From Lachnospiraceae bacterium (GTDB lineage: Bacteria > Bacillota > Clostridia > Lachnospirales > Lachnospiraceae), in contig CABJBK010000016.1 in assembly GCA_902363825.1 (NCBI GenBank), forward strand, positions 1 to 50,638: DNA of 50,638 nt, read 5' to 3'. The notes under the pieces are model-generated. The model searched no databases, was not told the DNA's origin, and saw only the letters and a program-made list of their open reading frames with translations. Position 1 is the first letter of the stretch. The number at the start of each line of letters is the position of its first letter. Below are positions 42,415 to 50,566 of this stretch, one piece after another. Position numbers and translations under genes: made by a program.

Positions 42415-43275
42415 TTAATAGAGATCGTGGCCGGAGGTCGCGAGCAGAGAAAGAAAATGCTCAAAGATCACACCGTCACGGACTGGCACGCAGGCTTCAT
42501 CGGACGCTTTGGTACAGGCGGCGATGAAGTCTGCTGCTGTTTTAACACATTCACTGAGCGGAATGCCGGCGAGCAGCTTTGCGGCGACGATGGATGCGAA
42601 AATGTCACCGGTTCCCGGCCGGGAACTTCCGCTTACCGGAACACGGCAGCTGTCCGATGTGCCATGTTCGGCATCAAACGTAAAATTGACAAAAAAGTCA
42701 CCATCCCGGATGCCGGTGATCACGATCTTGGAAGGACCAAGCGCGCACAGGCGCTCCCCCAGAGCGTAAAGCACGGAAGAAGAACATTCCGTCTCACAAA
42801 ACGGTGTGCCGGTCAGAAAGCAGGCTTCCGTCAGATTCGGGGTGATGAGATCCGCAGAATGGATGAAACTGCGCATGGCAGAAACATAGTCGTCGGACAG
42901 ACCGTGATAGAGCTGTCCGTGATCGCCGAATACCGGATCGATCATGATACGGGTGTCCGGCAGAAGAGATTTTTCCTCTTTAATATAAGAGGAAATAAGT
43001 TCCATCTGTGCGGAGCTGCCGAGATAGCCGCAGTAGATCCCGTCGAAATGCTGGTCTAATTTCTTCCAGGCATCCAGGTAATCCGGAATGTGCGGGGTGA
43101 AATCGTGTTTATAATAGGTTGGAAAGCCGGTGTGATTTGAAAATAAGGCAGTCGGCATCGGGCATGCCTGAACGTGGCACGCGGAGATAACGGGAAGCGC
43201 GACACTCAAAGAACAGCGTCCGATGCCTGCCATATCCTGGATGACAGCCAGCTTTTTCGGTGTTTTGTAATTCAT
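42415..43275 (-). CDS. Pyridoxamine/pyridoxine kinase (PdxK/PdxY family)
   Basis: A 286-residue ribokinase-fold enzyme that phosphorylates B6 vitamers to make pyridoxal-phosphate precursors. AVIQDMAGIGRCSLSVALPV is the substrate-binding start, GYLGSSAQ and DPVFGDHGQLYHG are family motifs, and SRPGTGDIFASIV near the C-terminus holds the catalytic Asp and anion hole. In many Clostridia this protein occurs as a single PdxY-type gene. The start at 43275 is chosen from homology; its ribosome-binding site (aaggaaagag) is weakly spaced. It is convergent with the decarboxylase gene, 19 bases apart, and both enzymes concern PLP. Confidence 0.88.
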   Translation of the reverse strand: MNYKTPKKLAVIQDMAGIGRCSLSVALPVISACHVQACPMPTALFSNHTGFPTYYKHDFTPHIPDYLDAWKKLDQHFDGIYCGYLGSSAQMELISSYIKEEKSLLPDTRIMIDPVFGDHGQLYHGLSDDYVSAMRSFIHSADLITPNLTEACFLTGTPFCETECSSSVLYALGERLCALGPSKIVITGIRDGDFFVNFTFDAEHGTSDSCRVPVSGSSRPGTGDIFASIVAAKLLAGIPLSECVKTAADFIAACTKASDEACVPVRDGVIFEHFLSLLATSGHDLY

Positions 43276-43375
43276 GGTCTGGATTCTCTTTCCTTGTAAA
43301 ATTAGAAACAAAAGTATCGTATCTATTGTAAGGAAAAAAATCAGATCTTACAAGCTGAAAACACAAAAAAACTGC

Positions 43376-43404
43376 TTGCAATTACAAATGGGATATGATA
43401 ATAT
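43376..43404 (+). promoter_or_regulatory. Promoter of tRNA-Leu
   Basis: TTGCAA (43376-43381) and TAATAT (43399-43404) with 17 bases between, 36 bases before the tRNA. Confidence 0.6.
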
Positions 43405-43440
43405 ACCATATGTTCGGGCAAAAAGCCCGATATGCAACAT

Positions 43441-43524
43441 GCCGGTGTGTCGGAATTGGCAGACGAGGCAGACTCAAAATCTGTTGATCGCAAGGTCGTG
43501 CGGGTTCAAGTCCCGCCACCGGCA
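43441..43524 (+). tRNA. tRNA-Leu (anticodon CAA)
   Basis: An 84-base class II tRNA with a long variable arm: acceptor GCCGGTG/CACCGGC perfect, anticodon stem GCAGA/TCTGT around loop CTCAAAA and T arm GCGGG/CCCGC. Discriminator A524; no encoded CCA. The TTG codon is read. Confidence 0.95.
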
Positions 43525-43532
43525 GAAAATAC

Positions 43533-43561
43533 TTGACGGGTATCCTGTTTTGTGTTATTCT
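43533..43561 (+). promoter_or_regulatory. Promoter of the infC-rpmI-rplT operon
   Basis: TTGACG (43533-43538) and TATTCT (43556-43561) with 17 bases between, only 9 bases after tRNA-Leu. Confidence 0.7.
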
Positions 43562-43567
43562 GTCAAT

Positions 43568-43726
43568 GTTGCTTGGAAAAAGTAGAGTATATCCACTCTC
43601 ACCTTAGCACAAATGCGTGACTATGGTTTCTGTTTAAAGCGTGAAGAACAACTCGTTTGATTGTGGATAGACTGCCTATCCACATTTTTTTATGCATTAT
43701 ATATCATTTTTTGGAGGTGCACGGAC
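43568..43726 (+). promoter_or_regulatory. infC leader with attenuator (L20-leader type)
   Basis: A leader of about 160 bases precedes infC. It holds a terminator hairpin (43662-43691) and upstream sequence (tagagtatatccactctcacc and others) able to form alternative pairings. In Bacillus the same operon is controlled by L20 binding its leader and causing termination. The position and the terminator fit; I did not verify the L20 binding fold. Confidence 0.6.
43662..43691 (+). terminator. Attenuator hairpin in the infC leader
   Basis: A perfect 9-bp stem TGTGGATAG/CTATCCACA with a 5-base loop is followed by seven T's. It stands 35 bases before the infC start, so transcription ends before the operon unless the hairpin is avoided. 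Confidence 0.85.
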
Positions 43727-44233
43727 ATTAGCGAGTTAATGATCAACGAACAAATCAGAGATAAGGAAGTTCGTCTCATTGGAGAGAACGGAGAACAGCT
43801 TGGGATCATGTCAGCAAGAGATGCTTACAAGCTTGCTCAGGAAGCGGAACTCGATCTGGTAAAGATCGCTCCGACTGCAAAGCCGCCGGTATGCAAGATT
43901 ATCGATTACGGAAAGTACAGATATGAACTGGCGCGCAAGGAGAAGGAAGCGAAAAAGAAGCAGAAAACAGTTGAGCTCAAAGAGATTCGTTTATCTCCGA
44001 ATATTGAAGCAAATGATTTGAATACCAAAGTCAATGCAACGAAGAAATTTATTGCCAAGGGGAACAAGGTAAAGATTACTTTACGTTTCCGTGGAAGGGA
44101 AATGGCTCATATGCAGAGCAGCAAACATATCCTGGACGATTTTGCCGAGCAATTGGCAGATGTGGCAGTCGTAGAAAAGGCACCTAAGGTAGAAGGAAGA
44201 AGTATCAGTATGGTGCTGGCAGAAAAGAAATAA
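43727..44233 (+). CDS. infC: Translation initiation factor IF-3, with AUU start codon
   Basis: A 168-residue IF-3 with both domains (INEQIRDKEVRLIGENGEQ at the start and RFRGREMAHMQ in the C-terminal half). The start codon is taken as ATT at 43727: GGAGGTG ends 7 bases before it, whereas the first in-frame ATG is at 43739 with no better site. AUU starts in infC are conserved in many bacteria because IF-3 itself rejects non-canonical starts, giving autoregulation. It is first of infC-rpmI-rplT and is separated from rpmI by 24 bases. Confidence 0.94.
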   Translation: MSELMINEQIRDKEVRLIGENGEQLGIMSARDAYKLAQEAELDLVKIAPTAKPPVCKIIDYGKYRYELARKEKEAKKKQKTVELKEIRLSPNIEANDLNTKVNATKKFIAKGNKVKITLRFRGREMAHMQSSKHILDDFAEQLADVAVVEKAPKVEGRSISMVLAEKK

Positions 44234-44257
44234 CTTATTTTAAAGGAGGAACATAAA

Positions 44258-44455
44258 ATGCCAAAAATGAAGACAAGCAGAGCAGCTGCAAAACGTTTCA
44301 AAGTTACAGGAACAGGAAAGTTAAAAAGAAATAAAGCTTACAAGAGACATATCTTAACGAAGAAGACAACAAAGAATAAGAGAAATCTTAGAAAACCGGC
44401 TATGACGGATGCAACCAACGTTAAGAACATGAAGAAGATTTTACCATATTTATAG
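44258..44455 (+). CDS. rpmI: 50S ribosomal protein L35
   Basis: A 65-residue, very basic protein with the L35 start [20 protein letters not shown] and the typical end KKILPYL. It is a late-assembly protein of the large subunit. It sits in the conserved order infC-rpmI-rplT with aaaggagg 8 bases before the ATG. Confidence 0.97.
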   Translation: MPKMKTSRAAAKRFKVTGTGKLKRNKAYKRHILTKKTTKNKRNLRKPAMTDATNVKNMKKILPYL

Positions 44456-44480
44456 GAATTAGTTAAGGAGGAATAAAACC

Positions 44481-44837
44481 ATGGCAAGAGTCAAAGGCGG
44501 ATTAGGCGCTAAGAAAAAACATAACAGAACATTAAAGTTAGCAAAAGGTTACAGAGGCGCAAGATCTAAACAGTATAGAGTAGCAAAACAGTCTGTTATG
44601 AGAGCCCTTACAAGTTCTTATGCAGGTAGAAAAGAAAGAAAGAGACAGTTCAGACAGTTATGGATCGCTCGTATCAACGCAGCAGCCAGAATGAACGGAC
44701 TTTCTTACAGCAGATTCATGTATGGCTTAAAATTAGCCGGTGTAGAAATGAACCGTAAAATGCTTGCTGAAATGGCAGTAAATGATGCAGAAGGATTTGC
44801 AACATTAGCAGAACTTGCAAAAACAAAGATCGCGTAA
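44481..44837 (+). CDS. rplT: 50S ribosomal protein L20
   Basis: A 118-residue L20 with the conserved start [20 protein letters not shown] and the middle helix [20 protein letters not shown]. It binds 23S rRNA early in assembly and, in Firmicutes, also the leader of its own operon as a repressor. It is last in the operon, followed by a strong terminator. Confidence 0.97.
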   Translation: MARVKGGLGAKKKHNRTLKLAKGYRGARSKQYRVAKQSVMRALTSSYAGRKERKRQFRQLWIARINAAARMNGLSYSRFMYGLKLAGVEMNRKMLAEMAVNDAEGFATLAELAKTKIA

Positions 44838-44850
44838 TTGCGGATAACGG

Positions 44851-44888
44851 AAATCCCCGTGGGCAGATGATGTCTACGGGGATTTTTT
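44851..44888. terminator. Terminator after rplT, overlapping the AraC gene end
   Basis: Stem AAATCCCCGT/ACGGGGATTT followed by TTTTTT. The 3' arm lies at 44876-44885, inside the last codons of the convergent AraC gene (which ends at 44874), so coding and terminator sequences overlap. Confidence 0.88.
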
Positions 44889-45707
44889 TGACTGACGGTA
44901 TTCACGGGGCGAGAGACCATTTGCGCGGTGAAAGGTTTTGGAAAAATAAAGACTGTTGTCAAAACCGACCGAAATGGCGATCGCGGTGACAGACAGGCTG
45001 GAGTGCTCTAAAAGATAGCAGGCCTGCTTCATGCGGAATTCCGTCAGATACTCCTTCGGGGACTGCCCGAGTACGGTTTCGAAAGAACGAAACAGATGGC
45101 TGCGGCTCAGTCCTACATAGGACGCGATATCCTCCACGGTGATGGGGTATGAGTAATTGGCGGAAATGTATTCGATACCTTTCTGGACATACTGGTTGAC
45201 GGAAGTGCTTTCTGTGCTTTTGGTCGCGTTGTGCATAAAGAGAGCAAGCGCGGTGTAAAGGCGCCCGGTCATTTCCACGGCGTGTTTGAATTCATTTCCC
45301 CTGGCGTCGTAAATGTGCAAAAGCTGGCGCTTGATCGCGTCGCCCTCCGGCGTATCCTTGATCACCGGCTGTTCCCTGGTAAAATCGGTGGCGTTTAAGA
45401 TAATGGAAGCGTCGCTTCCGGTAAATCCGACCCAGCAGTATTCCCAGGGATCCTCCCTGCCAGCAAAATAGGTGACTTCCGTATTTGGATAGACTAAAAA
45501 AGTGTCGCCGGACTGCAGGCGATACTGCTGTTTGCCCACGATATAGGTTCCACAGCCGGATATGATATAATGGATCAGGTAATGATCCCGGATGCCGGGA
45601 CCCCACTGGTAAAGTGAGTCACATTTCTGGAAACCGACGTTGTAAACAGACAGGGAGACCAGTTCCTTTTCCGATACTTTGTAGGAATTTTTGTAATTCT
45701 GGTTCAT
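44874..45707 (-). CDS. AraC-family transcriptional regulator
   Basis: A 277-residue regulator. Residues ~20-115 form a cupin-like sensing domain (DHYLIHYIISGCGTYIVG, SGDTFLVYPNTEVTYFAG) and residues ~175-277 carry the two helix-turn-helix motifs of AraC proteins, with the segment ITVEDIASYVGLSRSHLFRSF and the end SVGFDNSLYFSKTFHRANG. This cupin-AraC architecture typically senses a sugar in Firmicutes. It is divergent from galE, with a perfect 6-bp dyad between them, so galE or its own gene are candidate targets; galE is usually constitutive, so this is uncertain. Confidence 0.92.
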   Translation of the reverse strand: MNQNYKNSYKVSEKELVSLSVYNVGFQKCDSLYQWGPGIRDHYLIHYIISGCGTYIVGKQQYRLQSGDTFLVYPNTEVTYFAGREDPWEYCWVGFTGSDASIILNATDFTREQPVIKDTPEGDAIKRQLLHIYDARGNEFKHAVEMTGRLYTALALFMHNATKSTESTSVNQYVQKGIEYISANYSYPITVEDIASYVGLSRSHLFRSFETVLGQSPKEYLTEFRMKQACYLLEHSSLSVTAIAISVGFDNSLYFSKTFHRANGLSPREYRQSKKSP

Positions 45708-45809
45708 CCAAAGCCTCCTTTATGATAGAATAAAAGAAACGAAAATTCGTCTTATGAGTTATATTATAAGAGGTGAAGAATCGTCATGCAACATAATTAC
45801 ATATTTTTT

Positions 45810-45827
45810 GTACATTTGTTTATGTAC
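45810..45827. promoter_or_regulatory. Candidate operator GTACAT-N6-ATGTAC between AraC and galE
   Basis: Two perfect 6-bp arms with a TTTGTTT-like spacer lie 103 bases from the AraC start and 84 bases before galE, in the 203-base divergent gap. AraC proteins more often bind direct repeats, so another regulator is possible. Confidence 0.4.
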
Positions 45828-45910
45828 GAAAAAGGAAAATGGCGTTAGACTAAAGTTACAGAAATGAAACAGAAGAATCATAAAAGATCAGATAAAAGGA
45901 GATGTTTGTT

Positions 45911-46927
45911 ATGGCAATTTTGGTAACTGGAGGGGCTGGCTTTATCGGAAGCCATACCTGTGTGGAACTTTTAAATGCTGGATATGATGTGGTGGTATAT
46001 GACAACCTGAGCAATTCCAGCGAGAAATCCTTAGAGCGTGTCGAGCAGATCACCGGAAAAAAGGTCACTTTTTATAAAGGAGATATCTTGGACCGCGACA
46101 GACTGAATGAGGTTTTCGAAAAAGAATCCTTAGACAGTTGTATTCATTTCGCGGGCTTAAAGGCAGTCGGAGAATCCGTGCAGAAGCCATGGGAATACTA
46201 TAACAACAATATTACAGGTACATTGACACTTGTGGATGTGATGCGCCAGCATGGATGCAAAAACATCATCTTTTCTTCTTCTGCAACCGTATACGGTGAT
46301 CCGGCACAGATCCCGATCACAGAGGAGTGCCCGAAGGGACAGTGTACCAACCCGTATGGCTGGACCAAGTCCATGTTAGAGCAGATCCTGACCGATATGC
46401 AGAAAGCAGATCCGGAATGGAATGTGATCCTGCTCCGTTACTTCAACCCGATCGGAGCGCATCCGTCAGGACTGATGGGAGAAAACCCGAATGGTATCCC
46501 GAACAATCTGATGCCGTACATCACCCAGGTCGCTGTTGGCAAATTAAAAGAGCTTGGGGTATTTGGAAATGATTATGACACACCGGACGGAACCGGAGTG
46601 CGTGACTACATCCATGTAGTAGATCTTGCGATCGGTCATGTAAAGGCATTAAAGAAGATCGAGGAGAAAGCAGGCCTTTGCATCTACAACCTCGGAACCG
46701 GACACGGATATTCTGTTCTCGATATCGTAAAGAATTTTGAAGAGGCAAATGACATCAAGATCCCGTATGTGATCAAACCACGCAGAGCCGGAGATATCGC
46801 AACCTGCTACTCCGATGCGTCAAAGGCAAAGAAAGAACTTGGCTGGGAAGCAAAATACGGAATTAAAGAAATGTGTGCGGATTCCTGGAGATGGCAGAAA
46901 AACAATCCGAACGGATATGACGATTAA
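45911..46927 (+). CDS. galE: UDP-glucose 4-epimerase
   Basis: A 338-residue short-chain dehydrogenase/reductase-type epimerase. NAD binds at [11 protein letters not shown] near the N-terminus; Ser124 in [10 protein letters not shown] and Tyr149-x3-Lys153 in NPYGWTK are the catalytic residues. It interconverts UDP-glucose and UDP-galactose in the Leloir pathway and for surface polysaccharides. The ATG at 45911 is preferred over one at 45902, which lies inside the AGGAG ribosome-binding site at 45898-45902. It is a single gene with a terminator. Confidence 0.96.
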   Translation: MAILVTGGAGFIGSHTCVELLNAGYDVVVYDNLSNSSEKSLERVEQITGKKVTFYKGDILDRDRLNEVFEKESLDSCIHFAGLKAVGESVQKPWEYYNNNITGTLTLVDVMRQHGCKNIIFSSSATVYGDPAQIPITEECPKGQCTNPYGWTKSMLEQILTDMQKADPEWNVILLRYFNPIGAHPSGLMGENPNGIPNNLMPYITQVAVGKLKELGVFGNDYDTPDGTGVRDYIHVVDLAIGHVKALKKIEEKAGLCIYNLGTGHGYSVLDIVKNFEEANDIKIPYVIKPRRAGDIATCYSDASKAKKELGWEAKYGIKEMCADSWRWQKNNPNGYDD

Positions 46928-46966
46928 ACATATTTTATAATATAGAATAATTTCGAAAGAAGTGAT

Positions 46967-47001
46967 GAAAATTCCCCGGTGTTGTCCGGGGAATTTTGTT
47001 T
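46967..47001 (+). terminator. Terminator after galE
   Basis: A perfect 12-bp stem AAAATTCCCCGG/CCGGGGAATTTT with a TGTTGT loop followed by GTTTG. Confidence 0.9.
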
Positions 47002-47023
47002 GCTATAAGATACAAAAAAGCTA

Positions 47024-47052
47024 TTGACTTTTTGGACGGTTTGTATTAGCAT
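47024..47052 (+). promoter_or_regulatory. Promoter of the amino acid ABC operon
   Basis: TTGACT (47024-47029) and TAGCAT (47047-47052) have a 17-base spacer. A dyad ATTCATA-N9-TATGAAT (47051-47073) begins at the -10 box and covers the start site, a position suited to a repressor. Confidence 0.6.
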
Positions 47053-47105
47053 TCATAGTAATTTGGTATGAATACATGGAAATTAAAAGAAGGAAGGAAA
47101 AAGGC

Positions 47106-47765
47106 GTGGATATAGGATTTATGACACAATATGCACCGATGTATGTGGAAGCGGCGAAACTGACACTGCGGCTTGGCATCGCGGGAATCCTGCTTTCGCT
47201 GGTGGCAGGGCTCGTCTGTGCGCTGATTCAGTATTATAAGGTTCCGGTGCTAAAAAGAATTGTGGCAGTATATATAGAACTTTCCAGAAATACCCCTCTG
47301 TTAGTACAGCTCTTTTTATTATATTTCGGACTTCCGAAAATGGGGATTGTCTGGACATCCGAGACGTGTGCAGTGGTCGGACTGACATTCTTAGGCGGCA
47401 GTTATATGGCGGAGGCGTTCCGAAGCGGACTGGAATCGGTGGATAAGATCCAGTTTGAATCGGGACTCAGCATCGGGCTGGAACACAGTCAGGTGATGCG
47501 TTATATCGTCATCCCGCAGGCGTTGTCGACTTCGGTTCCGGCACTTTGCGCGAATGTGATCTTTTTGATCAAAGAGACATCTGTGTTCAGCGTTGTGGCG
47601 CTGGCGGATCTTATGTATGTGGCAAAGGATCTGATCGGTCTGTATTATAAAACAGAAGAATCTCTGCTTATGCTCGTGATCGCGTACCTGATCATTCTGC
47701 TGCCAATTTCTATTATCGCATCCATACTGGAAAGGAGACTTCGTTATGCAGGATTTGGGAATTAG
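47106..47765 (+). CDS. Polar amino acid ABC transporter permease (first subunit)
   Basis: A 219-residue HisM/HisQ-type permease with about five membrane segments and the family loop GGSYMAEAFRSGLESVDKIQFE...IGLEHSQVMRYIVIPQAL, the EAA-like motif that contacts the ATPase. The start is taken as GTG at 47106, with aaggaaggaaaaaggc before it; an upstream ATG at 47076 lies before that site. It is the first of four genes, overlapping the next by 20 bases. The ligand is probably a polar amino acid, perhaps cysteine or cystine given the sulfur genes elsewhere in the window; this is inference. Confidence 0.93.
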   Translation: MDIGFMTQYAPMYVEAAKLTLRLGIAGILLSLVAGLVCALIQYYKVPVLKRIVAVYIELSRNTPLLVQLFLLYFGLPKMGIVWTSETCAVVGLTFLGGSYMAEAFRSGLESVDKIQFESGLSIGLEHSQVMRYIVIPQALSTSVPALCANVIFLIKETSVFSVVALADLMYVAKDLIGLYYKTEESLLMLVIAYLIILLPISIIASILERRLRYAGFGN

Positions 47766-48423
47766 AGTTCTGTTTATGGGAAATAATTTTATAAGACTGC
47801 TCGGAGGACTCTGGGTAACGATCCGGCTTTCTCTGGTCTCTATTCTGTTATCGGTCCTGCTTGGTATATTGCTTGGAGTTGTTATGACATTTAAAAATCC
47901 GGTGACCAAATGTCTGAGCCGTATCTACCTGGAGTTTATACGGATCATGCCGCAGCTGGTGCTGCTGTTTTTGGTGTACTTCGGCGCAACCAAAGCATTC
48001 GGGCTTAATCTTTCCGGGGAAACATCCGCAGTTATCGTATTTACCCTGTGGGGAACCGCAGAGATGGGAGATCTGGTGCGTGGCGCGCTGATTTCGATCC
48101 CGAAGCATCAGTATGAGAGCGGGGCGGCGCTTGGAATGGAAAACGCCCAGATCTATCGTTATATCATTATCCCGCAGACATTGCGGAGACTGATCCCGCT
48201 GTCGATCAATCTTGCTACGCGAATGATAAAGACAACGTCCCTGATCGTTATGATCGGTGTGGTGGAAGTGTTGAAGGTTGGACAGCAGATCATAGAGGCA
48301 AACCGTTATACCGTGCCGGATTCAGCGCTCTGGATCTATGTGACGATATTTTTTATGTATTTTCTGGTATGCTGGCCGGTTTCCATGCTGGCTGGAAGGC
48401 TTGAGAAAAAATGGAAGAATTGA
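47746..48423 (+). CDS. Polar amino acid ABC transporter permease (second subunit)
   Basis: A 225-residue permease of the same family, with about five membrane segments and the loop GTAEMGDLVRGALISIPKHQYE...LGMENAQIYRYIIIPQTL. It would pair with the first permease as a heterodimer. It starts within the end of the first permease gene and its stop lies 12 bases before the ATPase start, so the operon is tightly coupled. Confidence 0.93.
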   Translation: MQDLGIRVLFMGNNFIRLLGGLWVTIRLSLVSILLSVLLGILLGVVMTFKNPVTKCLSRIYLEFIRIMPQLVLLFLVYFGATKAFGLNLSGETSAVIVFTLWGTAEMGDLVRGALISIPKHQYESGAALGMENAQIYRYIIIPQTLRRLIPLSINLATRMIKTTSLIVMIGVVEVLKVGQQIIEANRYTVPDSALWIYVTIFFMYFLVCWPVSMLAGRLEKKWKN

Positions 48424-48434
48424 GGGAGCAATCA

Positions 48435-49190
48435 ATGAAAGAAACGGAAAAATTATTGGAAATACGCCATTTGCATAAAGACTATGGAGAAGGAACGATT
48501 TTAAATGATGTTTCTTTGGATATTTACAAGGGTGAAGTGGTGGTGCTGATCGGACCTTCCGGCTGCGGAAAAAGTACATTTCTCCGCTGCATCAACGGGC
48601 TTGAACCGATCCAGTCCGGCGAGATCTGTCTGGATGGCGAAAATATTTCAGAAGGAAAGACAAAATGGAGCGAAGTGCGGCAGAAGATAGGAATGGTATT
48701 CCAGAGCTATGATCTGTTTCCGCATATGACAGTGATGGATAATATCCTGCTTGGACCGACAAAGGTGCAAAAGAGAAATAAAAAAGAGGCAGAGGCGGAA
48801 GCGGAGAAACTTCTGGAGCGTGTCGGACTTTTAGAACGGAAAGACGCGTATCCGAGACAGCTTTCCGGCGGTCAGAAACAGCGTGTGGCGATCGTGCGCG
48901 CACTGATCATGAAGCCGGAGATCATGCTGTTTGATGAGGTTACCGCAGCACTTGATCCGGAAATGGTACGTGAGGTACTTGATGTTATGTTGGAGCTCGC
49001 AAAGAGTGGATCTACCATGATGATCGTGACGCATGAAATGCAGTTCGCGCGTGCGGTTGCGGATAAGATCGTATTTCTGGATGGCGGAGAGATCGTGGAG
49101 ACAGGGACTCCGGAAGAATTTTTTAACAGGCCGAAGACCGAGCGCGCGCGTCGGTTTTTGCATACATTTACATTTGACCAGGTCAAATAA
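48435..49190 (+). CDS. Amino acid ABC transporter ATP-binding protein (GlnQ class)
   Basis: A 251-residue ATPase: Walker A GPSGCGKST at 40-48, Q-loop GMVFQSYDLFPHMTV, signature LSGGQKQ at 143-149, Walker B and DEVTAALDP, and switch histidine in VTHEMQFA. It powers the two permeases. An earlier in-frame ATG at 48411 inside the permease gene is rejected since gggag just before 48435 is the better site. The C-terminal part is family-typical, with no regulatory ACT or NIL domain. Confidence 0.94.
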   Translation: MKETEKLLEIRHLHKDYGEGTILNDVSLDIYKGEVVVLIGPSGCGKSTFLRCINGLEPIQSGEICLDGENISEGKTKWSEVRQKIGMVFQSYDLFPHMTVMDNILLGPTKVQKRNKKEAEAEAEKLLERVGLLERKDAYPRQLSGGQKQRVAIVRALIMKPEIMLFDEVTAALDPEMVREVLDVMLELAKSGSTMMIVTHEMQFARAVADKIVFLDGGEIVETGTPEEFFNRPKTERARRFLHTFTFDQVK

Positions 49191-49205
49191 AAGGAGGATT
49201 CTATT

Positions 49206-50090
49206 ATGAAGAAATTAGTTTCTTTACTGCTTACGGCAGGACTTTCTGTATCCTTACTTGCAGGATGCGGATCCCAGGGAAGCAGCAACAACGATTCCGC
49301 AAATGCGGAAGCAGGCACAGAGACAGCAGGTGCATCTGTGTATCGTACACTGGATGAGATCAAAGACAGCGGCAAGATCACCATCGGTGTATTCAGCGAC
49401 AAAAACCCGTTTGGATATGTAGATGAAAACGGAGACTATCAGGGATATGATGTATATTTTGCGGATCGTCTGGCAAAAGATCTTGGCGTGGACGTAGAAT
49501 ATGTTTCAACAGAGCCGGCAAGCCGTGTGGAATACCTGAAAACAGGAAAAGTAGATCTGATCCTCGCAAACTTTACCGTTACAGATGAGCGTGCGGAATC
49601 CGTAGACTTCTGTCTGCCTTATATGAAAGTGGCACTTGGTGTTGTATCACCGGATGATGCGCTGATCACATCTGCAGATGAGTTAAACGGTAAGACATTG
49701 ATCGTTGCAAAGGGAACAACCGCAGAGGCATACTTCTCAGAAAACTACCCGGAGGTAAACCTTTTGAAATTCGATCAGTACGCAGACGCGTATAATGCGC
49801 TTCTTGACGGTAGAGGAGACGCGCTCTCCACAGACAATACCGAGGTTCTTGCCTGGGCACTTCAGAATGACGGATTTTCTGTAGGAATCGATTCCATCGG
49901 TAATCAGGATACGATTGCGCCTGCTGTTGCACAGGGCAATAAGACTCTGTTAGACTGGGTAAACAGTGAAATTGAATCTCTTGCAGGAGAGCAGTTCTTC
50001 CATCAGGATTATAAAGAGACTCTGGAACCGGTATACGGAACAGAAGTAGATATCGACAGTCTGGTCGTAGAAGGCGGAAAATTAGACTAA
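49206..50090 (+). CDS. Amino acid ABC transporter substrate-binding lipoprotein
   Basis: A 294-residue lipoprotein: signal peptide with lipobox LAGC and lipidated Cys21, a short Ser/Asn/Glu-rich linker, then a SBP_bac_3 fold from ~residue 50 (KITIGVFSDKNPFGYVDENG, YQGYDVYFADRLAKDLG). The middle segment KVDLILANFTVTDERAESVDFCLPY is close to cysteine-binding CjaA/PEB1-like proteins, so cysteine or aspartate/glutamate are plausible ligands. It ends the four-gene operon. No clear terminator follows before the rRNA promoter region. Confidence 0.92.
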   Translation: MKKLVSLLLTAGLSVSLLAGCGSQGSSNNDSANAEAGTETAGASVYRTLDEIKDSGKITIGVFSDKNPFGYVDENGDYQGYDVYFADRLAKDLGVDVEYVSTEPASRVEYLKTGKVDLILANFTVTDERAESVDFCLPYMKVALGVVSPDDALITSADELNGKTLIVAKGTTAEAYFSENYPEVNLLKFDQYADAYNALLDGRGDALSTDNTEVLAWALQNDGFSVGIDSIGNQDTIAPAVAQGNKTLLDWVNSEIESLAGEQFFHQDYKETLEPVYGTEVDIDSLVVEGGKLD

Positions 50091-50177
50091 ACGCCGGTTC
50101 TGTATGGTTTTATAGCAAAAAAATAAGAAAAAATAAGCGGCACGCAGAAATATATCAAAAAAATGTCAAAAAAAAGG

Positions 50178-50206
50178 TTGACAGATATGTTTCTGCGTGC
50201 TATTAT
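50178..50206 (+). promoter_or_regulatory. rRNA operon promoter P1
   Basis: TTGACA (50178-50183) and TATTAT (50201-50206) with 17 bases between. Confidence 0.8.
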
Positions 50207-50324
50207 ATCTAAGCTGTCTGATAGATATTGTGTTAGACAGATAAACAATTAAAACAAATGTGCAACAACAAGTACTGGATTAGAAAAGAAAAATGACAAA
50301 ACGAAAAACTTTTCAAAAAAGTAC

Positions 50325-50353
50325 TTGACAGCAACGCTGAGATGTGATAATCT
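50325..50353 (+). promoter_or_regulatory. rRNA operon promoter P2
   Basis: TTGACA (50325-50330) and TAATCT (50348-50353) with 17 bases between; 147 bases downstream of P1. Tandem promoters are the normal arrangement for rRNA operons. A boxA-like antitermination element follows at 50389-50403. Confidence 0.8.
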
Positions 50354-50566
50354 AAACAAGCTGTCGCAAGAGAGCACAAACAAAAGAACATTGAAAACTG
50401 AACAGTGAAATAACCTTGAAAGATTCGTAAGAGAATAATTCAAAGAACGCGATTCGAATGCAGAATCGCAGCGTTTTCAAAAGAAGACGCACCCAAAAAC
50501 AGTAACGGTCCTTCGGGACTGGATATGGAAATTTAGCCAAGCTAAATTCTGGAAGAATCAACTTTT

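Larger units (their letters stand above)
50091..50566. other. Upstream region of the rRNA operon, no gene seen
   Basis: It contains two strong sigma-A promoters, an inverted repeat CTGTCT/AGACAG between them (50214-50240), a boxA-like agaacattgaaaact (50389-50403), and leader hairpins: AACGCGATTC...GAATC..GCGTT (~50446-50475), GGTCC-TTCG-GGACT (50507-50520) and a perfect AATTTAGC-CAA-GCTAAATT (50530-50548). No ORF with a ribosome-binding site and no 5S gene is present. Confidence 0.75.

Noticed and set aside
50091..50566. A possible 5S gene upstream of 16S
   Set aside because: No sequence resembling the conserved 5S core (cccgt..ccat..cgaac) was found; only promoters and leader hairpins.
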